Positions 40,883-47,402 of a DNA stretch of 64,000 nt are shown one piece after another. The stretch comes from Nocardioides faecalis (GTDB taxonomy: Bacteria > Actinomycetota > Actinomycetes > Propionibacteriales > Nocardioidaceae). Under the pieces are notes generated by a model, which was given only the letters and a program-made list of their open reading frames with translations, made no database searches and was not told where the DNA came from. How positions within the stretch are numbered: the first letter of the stretch is position 1; each line of letters starts with the position of its first letter. The stretch lies in assembly GCF_018388425.1 (NCBI RefSeq), contig NZ_CP074406.1:2542001-2606000 (forward strand). The letters are read 5' to 3'. A program made the position numbers and the translations under genes.

Positions 40883-41623
40883 TCAGTGCAGCTCCATCAG
40901 CGAGCCGTAGCCGGCGATCCGGTCCTCGATGCCGTTGACCCGGAACGCGTGCCACATCGTGGCGAGGTTGATCGCGATGACGGGCTTGCCGAGCTCCTTC
41001 TCCAGCTCGGCGGCCACGGCGATGCACTCGAGGTTGGTGCCGCACTGGATGAGGGCGTCGACGTCGGGGCCGTCGACGGCGAGGAACGCCTCGCGCAGCG
41101 TCTGCGGCGTCTCGTCCGCGATCGAGGTGGCCGAGGCCGAGCACAGCCCCTTGATCGCCGCCACGTCGTGGCCCAGCTCGGTGAAGTAGGCGACGACCTG
41201 CTCGTCGCCGACGGGCTGGTACGGCGTGACGATGCCGATCCGCTTCGCCCCGAACGCCTTGAGCGCCTCCCCCGCCGCGGTGGCGCCGGTGGTGACCTCG
41301 AGACCGGTCAGGTCACGCACGTTCTGCTCGAAGGCGGCATTGCCCTTCACGCCGCCCCAGAACGTCTCGGCCGACATGCCCATGACGATGTAGTCAGGCT
41401 TGCAGGTCATCACGACCTCGAGAGCCTCGGGCAGCGCCTCGTTGAGGCACTCGCGGAACGCGCCGAACGCGTCCGCGGAGTCCAGGGCGGGAGCCTTGAT
41501 CATGATCCGCCCGGTGTGCCAGGAGCAGTCCTGCGGGCGGAGGTGGTGGAACTCCCGCTCCACCGACGTGTTGGTCGAGGGCAGGACGAGGGCGAACTTC
41601 GTTCCCTTGACGGCGACACTCAT
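40883..41623 (-). CDS. Maleate cis-trans isomerase / arylmalonate decarboxylase family enzyme
   Basis: 246 residues of the Asp/Glu-racemase superfamily: PSTNTSVE near the N terminus, YIVMGMSAETFWGGVKGN, GATAAGEALKAFGAKRIGIVTPYQ, and DALIQCGTNLECIAV. Maleate isomerases use two Cys; here the first site reads MSAET (Ser) and only the second, QCGTNLEC, has Cys. A single catalytic Cys is the arylmalonate decarboxylase arrangement, so decarboxylation or another one-Cys reaction is possible. AAGGGAG seven bases before ATG 41623. Controlled by the palindrome at 41674; followed by the Dabb gene. Confidence 0.85.
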   Translation of the reverse strand: MSVAVKGTKFALVLPSTNTSVEREFHHLRPQDCSWHTGRIMIKAPALDSADAFGAFRECLNEALPEALEVVMTCKPDYIVMGMSAETFWGGVKGNAAFEQNVRDLTGLEVTTGATAAGEALKAFGAKRIGIVTPYQPVGDEQVVAYFTELGHDVAAIKGLCSASATSIADETPQTLREAFLAVDGPDVDALIQCGTNLECIAVAAELEKELGKPVIAINLATMWHAFRVNGIEDRIAGYGSLMELH

Positions 41624-41667
41624 GCGAGGCTCCCTTGGTTGCGACGCGGGCGGCGTCTCTCCCGCGC

Positions 41668-41689
41668 AAGTATAGAGAATATATTCTCT
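41668..41689 (-). promoter_or_regulatory. Promoter and 16-bp operator for the isomerase/Dabb operon
   Basis: AGAGAATATATTCTCT (41674-41689) is a perfect palindrome directly upstream of the minus-strand -10 TATACT (41668-41673). Binding would block the -35/-10 spacer. Leader of about 40 bases to ATG 41623. A GntR- or MarR-type repressor is likely but none is encoded next to it. Confidence 0.65.
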
Positions 41690-41739
41690 GCCCTGGACGC
41701 CCGTCAGCCGATCCCGGGATCGCGGCCAGTCCGGCCGGG

Positions 41740-42858
41740 TCAGGCGCTGAGGTGGGCGACGCTGTCCCGGACCGGCCTCGAGGCGAGGGACTCCTCCCCC
41801 GCCAGGTTCTCCACCAGCACCATGGCGAGGTCATCCCCGAGCCGGCCCTTGCTGTGCGCCCGCAGCGCACCGAGCAGGTCGTCGAGCGCGCCGTCGGGCG
41901 TGTCCGCGCCGAGCTGGCCGGCGACGCCGAGAAGGTCGAAGAACTCGCCGTCGCGGTCGCGGGCCTCGACGACGCCGTCGGTGTAGAGCAGCAGCCGGGC
42001 ACCCACCGGGAACACGTGCGCGGTGACCTGCGGCCAGGCCCCCAGGCCCAGCGGAGGCGAGGGGTCACCGGTCTCGACCTCGGATGCCGAGGAGCCGTGC
42101 ACGAGCAGGGGCGGGTGGTGGCCGCAGCTGGCGACCCGCATCCTGGTGCCGCTGATCTCCACGACCACGGCGGTGACGAAGTCCTCGATCTCGACGACGA
42201 GCGAGACCGCCTCGTCCAGGTTCGCGCAGAGCCGGGCGAGGTCGGGGACCGTGCTCGCGGACTGCCGGAAGGCTCCCAGGACCGTGGCGGCGGTCTCGAC
42301 CGCCTCGATGCCCTTGCCCCGGACGTCGCCGATGAGGATCCGGATGCCGTACGGCGTGGAGACCGCCTCGTAGAGGTCGCCGCCGACCATCGCGTCGGCG
42401 GTAGCCGACTGGTAGCGCGAGGCGAGGGCCACCGTGCCCAGCCGGGCCGGCGTCGCGCGCAGCACGGCCCGCTGCGCCACCTCGGCGATCCGGGTCATCG
42501 TCCGCAGCCGCTGCTCGCGGGCCGCGGTGACCGCGGAGGCCACCACCGCCATCGCGCAGAGCAGCCCCGACAGCGTGCCGCGCACCACCCAGTCGCGCGT
42601 GCCGAAGGTGCCGTGCCACAGGCCGGAGACGAGTGAGAGACCCACGGTGAGCACCGCCAGCAGCGCGGTGCGGCGCGGCGTGGTGATCAACGAGCACACG
42701 ATCACGGCCGAGGCGTACGACGCGGTGAGGATCACGCCGGTGGCCAGGTCCGCGACCAGCAGCAGCGCGAGCACGAACAGCCCGACGGCGAGGCCGAAGT
42801 CACCCCTCGGGGAGGCGCGCAGGAACGACCGCAGCGGGGAGCTGGTGGTGGTCGGCAT
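41740..42858 (-). CDS. Membrane PP2C-type (SpoIIE/RsbU) phosphatase
   Basis: 372 residues. The N-terminal 110 residues hold four or five hydrophobic segments (LAVGLFVLALLLVADLAT, ILTASYASAVIVCSLI, LLAVLTVGLSLVSGLWH, LSGLLCAMAVVASAVTAA), then a short helical linker and the SpoIIE phosphatase: MVGGDLYEAV, LIGDVRGKGIEA, LLYTDGVVEARD and GDDLAMVLV with the metal-binding Asp residues. It would dephosphorylate a STAS protein in response to an envelope signal. ATG 42858 lacks a strong Shine-Dalgarno. It stands alone but belongs functionally to the partner-switching block. Confidence 0.87.
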   Translation of the reverse strand: MPTTTSSPLRSFLRASPRGDFGLAVGLFVLALLLVADLATGVILTASYASAVIVCSLITTPRRTALLAVLTVGLSLVSGLWHGTFGTRDWVVRGTLSGLLCAMAVVASAVTAAREQRLRTMTRIAEVAQRAVLRATPARLGTVALASRYQSATADAMVGGDLYEAVSTPYGIRILIGDVRGKGIEAVETAATVLGAFRQSASTVPDLARLCANLDEAVSLVVEIEDFVTAVVVEISGTRMRVASCGHHPPLLVHGSSASEVETGDPSPPLGLGAWPQVTAHVFPVGARLLLYTDGVVEARDRDGEFFDLLGVAGQLGADTPDGALDDLLGALRAHSKGRLGDDLAMVLVENLAGEESLASRPVRDSVAHLSA

Positions 42859-43188
42859 GCCTTGTCCCGTCCCGAGTGAGGTGGCGACGCGCGCGTGTGC
42901 CGCCGGGGTCCATTGTCCTGCATCCGGGCCGCGTCCGCAGCCCGACCGGAGCAGCTTGCCAAGATCACGCCAACGTTGCGCGGTCCGCGACCGCTCACCA
43001 CCCGGCCGGGTGGTCCGGCGGGCACCGCGCTAGCCACGAGGACCGGGAAGATGTCCCGGCCGATCCGTGCCATCGGCATGGCTCGAACGGACTATCGGAC
43101 AGGATCCTTGCGAAGGGCGCCGTCGCCTGCGTCACGGGCGCAGGATCGTGCCACGCACACCGCGCGCTCCCGACGAGAGAAGTCCGCC
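42859..43188. other. 330-base gap with no convincing gene
   Basis: Contains the promoter region of the membrane phosphatase (minus) and of the 44-residue protein (plus). I see one clear inverted repeat (43043-43059) and no coding frame with credible codon use. Confidence 0.5.
43043..43059. promoter_or_regulatory. Inverted repeat CCGGGA-AGATG-TCCCGG
   Basis: Perfect 6+5+6 dyad about 130 bases before ATG 43189. Half sites resemble the GGGAC halves of dormancy-regulator boxes but the spacing is wrong for DosR. Possible operator for the small gene. Confidence 0.35.
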
Positions 43189-43323
43189 ATGTCCTGGCAC
43201 ACCACCACGGTCCCCCGCGAGGGCCTGGCCCGCCTGATCGCCGACATCCGTCGCCAAGGCGGCACGGTCGGCAGCTGCCGGCGCTGCCCGGCGGGTCTCC
43301 TGGTGACCTGGTTCAAGCTGTAG
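43189..43323 (+). CDS. 44-residue conserved-looking small protein
   Basis: MSWHTTTVPREGLARLIADI then RRQGGTVGSCRRCPAGLLVT and a WFKL end. It has one CxxC (CRRC) and an amphipathic helix before it. GAGAGAAG upstream of ATG 43189 is a fair ribosome-binding site. Short length and lack of a recognised family make this tentative, but the compact helix-CxxC-hydrophobic pattern and the RBS favour a real small protein. Confidence 0.5.
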   Translation: MSWHTTTVPREGLARLIADIRRQGGTVGSCRRCPAGLLVTWFKL

Positions 43324-43359
43324 GTCCCTGCCGCCCGCCGCCCGCCGCCCGTCAGCCGG

Positions 43360-45060
43360 TCAGCTGCCCGCGGCCTCCTGGGGACGGCGCCGCGCCGCGC
43401 GCCGGATCACCGAGTCCGGCTTGGAGGCGAGCAGCGGGTCGAAGTCGTCGGTGAGCGGCGTCAGCCGGCCCTCGTCGACGAACACCGCACCGTCGCGCAC
43501 CTCCGCGACCAGGTCGCGACCCAGCACCGCACCGGCGGTGCCCATGCCGCCCCAGATGGTGGCGTTGATGCCGAACATGTGCTCGGTGCTGCCGCCGGCG
43601 AGGAAGAGCCCTGGGATGTGCGTGGTGACGCGAGGACGGAACGGTCCGAGGTTCTTGATCAGCGGCGCGATGCCGTAGCAGGAGCCCTCGGTGCTGAGCG
43701 TGAACCGCTCCTGGGTGATCGGGGTGGAGGCCTCGCAGAACACCATCCGCTCGCGCAGGTCCGGGATCATGATCTCGGCGGTGTCCAGCACCCGCTGGGT
43801 GAGCTCCTCCTTGAGCCGGCGGTACTCCTCGCCGCGGCCGTAGCCGTCCCCGTCCGTCGGGTCGCCGGCCACGTTCCAGAAGGCGTGCTCCTTCGGCGCC
43901 CAGCTGACCAGCTCGAGCGTGGAGTAGCCCGGCGGGGCCGAGTGCGTGCCCTCGGGGTCCTTGGCGGTGGGGCAGCTGATGCCGACCGGCATCTTCTCCG
44001 GACAGCGCCCTGCGGCGACCTCGCGGTAGTAGCCGTCGACGTCGTTGGTGGGCCACACCCAGGCCAGCGGCGGGGTGTCCCGCTCGCGCAGGTCGACGTC
44101 GAGGGCGACGTACACCGCGAACATCGGCAGGGTCATCTCGAGGTTCTTCAGCTTCCGGCGCAGCCGGCGGGTGAGGTGCTCCTCGCCGACGAGCTCGGCC
44201 CAGGTCTTCTTGAAGTCGGCGGCGGAGACCACGGCGCCCGCCCGGATCTCCTCACCCCCACGCAGCCGCACGCCGACGGCCCGGCCGTCCTCGATGAGGA
44301 TCTGCTCCACCCGGGCCTTGGTACGCACCCGCCCGCCGTGGGTGGAGATGACGTCGGTGAGGTGGGCTCCGATGACCTGTCCGCCGCCGCGCGGGTAGTA
44401 GGCGCCCTGCTGCAGGTAGTGGTGCAGGAACCCGGCGTGCATGGCGGTGGGCGTGCGGTGCGGCGGCCAGGTGTAGTCGCCGTTCTCGGCCAGGATCACG
44501 GCCTGGGCGTCGGCGCTGAGGCCGCAGGCGTCCATCAGGGTGGTGATCGGCCGGATCCCCCAGCGCAGCAGGGCGAGCGGGCGGCGGCGGGGCTGCTCCC
44601 CGGCGGCGATGACCCGCATGGTCCGCACGCAGCGGCGCAGGCCGTCCTCCTCGTCGGGGAAGGCGGCGATCAGCCGCTCCAGGTAGGTGTCCCAGCCGGT
44701 GGGCGTCTGGAAGGTGGTGCCGGGGATCATCACCTGGCAGTGGCCCTCGGGTCGCTGGCGCAGCCACTTGATGCGCTCCGTCAGCGCGAGCCCGGACAGC
44801 GCCGTCTGCATCCGGCCCCCCGGGCCGCACTCGCCGACGTAGTGGGTCCCGACGTCGAACTCGAACTTGTTCCCGGCGCGACGGAACACCTGGGTGCTGC
44901 CGCCGACGACCTGGTTGGCCTCCAGGACGAGGACCTTCTTGCCGTTGGCCGCCAGGTAGGCACCGCAGGTCAGACCTCCCGGCCCGGCGCCGACCACGAC
45001 GACGTCCCAGGTCTCGTGGTCGCCCTGCGTGCCGACGGTGGCGGTCGGGGTCTGCGTCAT
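43360..45060 (-). CDS. CrtI/retinol-saturase-like FAD-dependent oxidoreductase
   Basis: 566 residues of the phytoene desaturase/carotenoid isomerase superfamily. The FAD dinucleotide fold is VVVVGAGPGGLTCGAYLAANGKKVLVLEA, followed by VGGSTQVFRRAGNKFEFDVG; the C-terminal FAD box is PGLFLAGGSTEHMFGINATIWGGMGTAG. Internal YYPRGGGQVIG is the family's substrate/FAD region. No carotenoid genes (crtB, crtE) are near, so the substrate may be another polyene, sterol or hydrophobic acid. It lies downstream of its probable regulator, a TetR gene, and has a 17-bp palindrome overlapping its promoter at 45084. Confidence 0.87.
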   Translation of the reverse strand: MTQTPTATVGTQGDHETWDVVVVGAGPGGLTCGAYLAANGKKVLVLEANQVVGGSTQVFRRAGNKFEFDVGTHYVGECGPGGRMQTALSGLALTERIKWLRQRPEGHCQVMIPGTTFQTPTGWDTYLERLIAAFPDEEDGLRRCVRTMRVIAAGEQPRRRPLALLRWGIRPITTLMDACGLSADAQAVILAENGDYTWPPHRTPTAMHAGFLHHYLQQGAYYPRGGGQVIGAHLTDVISTHGGRVRTKARVEQILIEDGRAVGVRLRGGEEIRAGAVVSAADFKKTWAELVGEEHLTRRLRRKLKNLEMTLPMFAVYVALDVDLRERDTPPLAWVWPTNDVDGYYREVAAGRCPEKMPVGISCPTAKDPEGTHSAPPGYSTLELVSWAPKEHAFWNVAGDPTDGDGYGRGEEYRRLKEELTQRVLDTAEIMIPDLRERMVFCEASTPITQERFTLSTEGSCYGIAPLIKNLGPFRPRVTTHIPGLFLAGGSTEHMFGINATIWGGMGTAGAVLGRDLVAEVRDGAVFVDEGRLTPLTDDFDPLLASKPDSVIRRAARRRPQEAAGS

Positions 45061-45083
45061 GCGGTGTCGCTTTCGAGAGAGAT

Positions 45084-45100
45084 CTGGAGTCAGACTCCAG
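45084..45100 (-). promoter_or_regulatory. TetR-type operator upstream of the CrtI-like gene
   Basis: CTGGAGTCAGACTCCAG, a perfect 17-bp palindrome centred on an A, 24-40 bases before ATG 45060. Adjacent TTAACT may be part of the -10. The TetR gene immediately upstream is the obvious ligand-sensing partner. Confidence 0.65.
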
Positions 45101-45135
45101 TTAACTCCTCTTCGCGGCTTCTCGCCACTCCCGGC

Positions 45136-45792
45136 TCAGTCGGCAGGCGTCTCACGGACCAGGCCGTCCAGCAGCACCAGCCCGGCCTCGATGACGGCCG
45201 CCTCCACCCGTTCGGGGGCCAGTGCGAGCGCGTCTCGGCGCAACGCCATCGCCGCCACGCCGTTCCAGGCCCCGAAGAGGAAGTAGGACATCAGCTCGGG
45301 GTCGACCGGCCGGATCGCTCCGCTGGACACCGCCTCGGTGATGCTCTGCTCGAACTCCGCGCGCAGCTCGCTGAACCGGACGACGACCTCGTCCTCCGTC
45401 GCCGTGCGCGGCCCGCGCTCACCGCTGACGGTCAAGTACTTCACCACCACCGGGTGGTCCAGCAGCAGCCGCAGGTAGGCCGCCCCCACCCCGGCGAACC
45501 GCTCCACCGGCGAGGTCTGCGCGGCGTACGCCGTGCGCAGCGCCTCGGTCGCCACCGCCAGCACCCGGTCCGTGACCGCCGCCCAGAGGCCGTCCTTGGT
45601 GCCGAAGTGCACGTAGACCGACGCCGGGGAGATCCCGGCCCGTACGGCGACGTCCTCGATCCGGATCTCCTCCGGCGACCGGCGCGTCAACAGCTCCTCG
45701 GCCGCGTCGAGCACCAGCCCACGGGTGCGCTCGCGGCGGCGCGAGCCTCGCGCGGCGGACTCGGAGACGGCGGGAGCAGCGTCGTCGGTCAC
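45136..45792 (-). CDS. TetR family transcriptional regulator
   Basis: 218 residues: N-terminal HTH (LVLDAAEELLTRRSPEEIRIEDVAVRAGI then SPASVYVHFGTKDGLWAAV) and a helical ligand pocket. Residues at the C terminus (VEAAVIEAGLVLLDGL) are hydrophobic. GTG 45792 sits six bases after the -10 TAGGGT (leaderless). It is followed, 75 bases on, by the CrtI-like gene with the palindrome between them, so it most likely represses that gene and is released by a hydrophobic ligand. Confidence 0.9.
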   Translation of the reverse strand: MTDDAAPAVSESAARGSRRRERTRGLVLDAAEELLTRRSPEEIRIEDVAVRAGISPASVYVHFGTKDGLWAAVTDRVLAVATEALRTAYAAQTSPVERFAGVGAAYLRLLLDHPVVVKYLTVSGERGPRTATEDEVVVRFSELRAEFEQSITEAVSSGAIRPVDPELMSYFLFGAWNGVAAMALRRDALALAPERVEAAVIEAGLVLLDGLVRETPAD

Positions 45793-45798
45793 GCGCTC

Positions 45799-45804
45799 AC
45801 CCTA
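45799..45804 (-). promoter_or_regulatory. Leaderless -10 (TAGGGT) of the TetR gene
   Basis: TAGGGT on the minus strand ends six bases before GTG 45792. Confidence 0.5.
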
Positions 45805-45814
45805 GGGCTCCCCC

Positions 45815-45844
45815 GAGCCGCGGCGCCCGGGCCGGCCGCGGCTC
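45815..45844 (-). terminator. Hairpin terminator of the 46360-45843 operon
   Basis: Perfect nine-base stem GAGCCGCGG/CCGCGGCTC with a 12-base GC-rich loop, ending at the stop of the small membrane protein gene. No U-tract. Confidence 0.6.
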
Positions 45845-46034
45845 AGAGGTTGCCGGAGACCTGGGACAGGAGGACGTCGACGACCTGCGCCAGCGCAAGT
45901 CCCAGCCCGCCGCCGATGAGGGCACCTATCGCAATGAGCAGCACCAACGTGAGCATGGTGCTGAGCCGGCGCCGACGCTCGAGGAAGCCGGTCAACGCGG
46001 TCGCGCTCGAGGCGCGCTCGCTTCGGCGGCTCAC
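45843..46034 (-). CDS. Small single-span membrane protein
   Basis: 63 residues: a basic N terminus (SRRSERASSATALTGFLERR), one hydrophobic segment (MLTLVLLIAIGALIGGGLGLALAQVVDVLL) with a Gly-rich helix-packing core, and a short external tail. GTG 46034 overlaps the stop of the three-helix protein gene (GTGA). A GxxxG-containing helix suggests oligomerisation. Function unknown; cotranslated with the neighbouring small protein. Confidence 0.6.
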   Translation of the reverse strand: MSRRSERASSATALTGFLERRRRLSTMLTLVLLIAIGALIGGGLGLALAQVVDVLLSQVSGNL

Positions 46035-46360
46035 CGGACCACCGGCCCCCGCCGGCGACGGGAGGAGACGCTGCGGTGGCCGGTGGCGCCAGGGACCGCG
46101 GCCCAGCCCGGTCGCGGGACGACGGGCACCGCGAACCGGGGGTCCGCCCGGTGCTCGGCCATCCGTCCGGCGATGAGCCGTCGGGCTATGCCCTCGCACA
46201 GTGTGAGGGCATCGGACGTCCTGCCGAAGGCGCTGAGCACGAGGTGGTCCGCGCGGTTGACGATGCGCAGGATCCGACCCGCCGGGACGGTGTCGCTGAA
46301 CTCTGCGACGAGTCGTTCCTGCAGCTCGGTGACGGCCCTGCGGTGGGCGATGGCATCCAT
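46031..46360 (-). CDS. Three-helix-bundle dimerization-domain-like protein
   Basis: 109 residues. Helical first half: AHRRAVTELQERLVAEFSD, AGRILRIVNRADHLVLSAFG, ALTLCEGIARRLIAGRMAEH, which matches the small three-helix bundle family found in actinobacterial stress regulons. The C-terminal 35 residues are Arg/Pro-rich and likely disordered. ATG 46360 has GAGG upstream; the frame extends to 46420 without a better start. Coupled to the membrane protein gene. It lies back-to-back with the DevR-like gene, so it may belong to that regulon. Confidence 0.62.
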   Translation of the reverse strand: MDAIAHRRAVTELQERLVAEFSDTVPAGRILRIVNRADHLVLSAFGRTSDALTLCEGIARRLIAGRMAEHRADPRFAVPVVPRPGWAAVPGATGHRSVSSRRRRGPVVR

Positions 46361-46527
46361 GGGGTCCTCTCGGTCGGCGCTGACCTCCTTCGAGGTTCCG
46401 CCGCCCCGCACGCCGCGCACAGAGTCCGATGACCCGAGGAGGGCGTGACATTCAGGAGGGGCCCTCGACGCCCACGGCCCGGCCAGCCCCGAACCGGCCG
46501 ACTACCCCGGGTGCCGCCACTTCGCAA

Positions 46528-46541
46528 GGGCCGAAGTACCC
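46528..46541. promoter_or_regulatory. Candidate DosR-like box
   Basis: GGGCCGAAGTACCC fits GGGnCnnnnGnCCC with one mismatch (T for G at position 10). It lies midway between the three-helix protein gene and the DevR-like gene, 60 bases before the latter's promoter. Tentative. Confidence 0.25.
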
Positions 46542-46587
46542 CCAAACTGCACTGGCTCACGCCCCCACAAGGCCACCGCGCCCCGCG

Positions 46588-46593
46588 TAGATT
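46588..46593 (+). promoter_or_regulatory. Leaderless -10 (TAGATT) of the DevR-like gene
   Basis: TAGATT ends six bases before ATG 46600. Confidence 0.5.
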
Positions 46594-46599
46594 GACCTC

Positions 46600-47298
46600 A
46601 TGGCAGAGGATGCTCGGGAATCCCTCGCTGAACCGCGCCGCCCCGTCACCGTGTTCGTCCTCGACGACCACGCGGTGGTCCGGCACGGGATCCGCAGCCT
46701 CCTCGAGCGCGACGGCGACATCGTCGTCGTCGGCGAGTCGGGTTTCGCCCAGGAGGCGGCGCGGTTGATCCCGGCGATCCGCCCGCACGTGGCGATCCTC
46801 GACGTCCGGCTGCCCGACGGATCCGGGGTGGAGGTCTGTCGCCAGGTGCACACGGTCGACCCCGGCATCGCGGCACTGATGCTGACGTCGTACGACGAGG
46901 ACGAGGCGTTGTTCGCCGCGATCATGGCGGGCGCGGCCGGCTACCTGCTGAAGCGGGTCCGGCCCTCCGATCTCGCCGACACCGTGCGACGCGTCGCCGA
47001 TGGCGAGTCCATGCTCGACCCCGCCCTCACCACGCGTGTCCTCGCCCGGCTGCGCCACCCCACCCCGCAGAACCCGCTGACCCGCCACCTCACGCCGAAG
47101 GAGTGGCAGGTCCTCCAGCTGCTCGGCGAAGGGCTGCCCAACCGCGAGATCGCCCAACGGCTGGGCCTGAGCGAGAAGACGACGAAGAACTACGTGTCCG
47201 CGGTGCTGGGCAAGCTCGGGGTGAAGTCGCGCACCCAGGCCGCGATCATCGCCACGAACCCCTCGGCCGAGCACGGCGGTACCTGGCCGGGCAGCTAG
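46600..47298 (+). CDS. DevR/DosR-like response regulator (NarL/LuxR class)
   Basis: 232 residues. Receiver domain with FVLDDHAVVRHGIRSLLERD, phospho-Asp ~68 in VAILDVRLPDGSG, Thr in LMLTSYDEDEA, and the Lys in YLLKRVRPSDL. C-terminal LuxR HTH: HLTPKEWQVLQLLGEGLPNREIAQRLGLSEKTTKNYVSAVLGKLGVKSRTQAAII. The phrasing (LPDGSGVEVCR, LTSYDEDEA, KNYVSxxLxKLG) is that of mycobacterial DevR/DosR, the hypoxia/NO dormancy regulator. A DevS-like GAF kinase is 104 bases downstream. ATG follows a leaderless -10. It should switch on dormancy and redox genes, several of which follow. Confidence 0.9.
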   Translation: MAEDARESLAEPRRPVTVFVLDDHAVVRHGIRSLLERDGDIVVVGESGFAQEAARLIPAIRPHVAILDVRLPDGSGVEVCRQVHTVDPGIAALMLTSYDEDEALFAAIMAGAAGYLLKRVRPSDLADTVRRVADGESMLDPALTTRVLARLRHPTPQNPLTRHLTPKEWQVLQLLGEGLPNREIAQRLGLSEKTTKNYVSAVLGKLGVKSRTQAAIIATNPSAEHGGTWPGS

Positions 47299-47320
47299 CC
47301 CTGGCCTCCGCGGCGCCCGA

Positions 47321-47346
47321 GGTCTCAGGCCCCGGGTCGGGGGTAG
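47321..47346 (+). promoter_or_regulatory. SigB/SigF-class promoter of the DevS-like kinase gene
   Basis: GGTCTC (47321-47326), 14 bases, GGGTAG (47341-47346), then TGGAC. Shares GAGGTCTC ... GGGTAGTGGAC with 40167-40200. The leader to ATG 47403 is about 50 bases. Confidence 0.5.
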
Positions 47347-47402
47347 TGGACAGACGTCAGGACGCGGCTCCTGGCGGCCCGCGGATGGCGAGGGAGTCGG
47401 GC

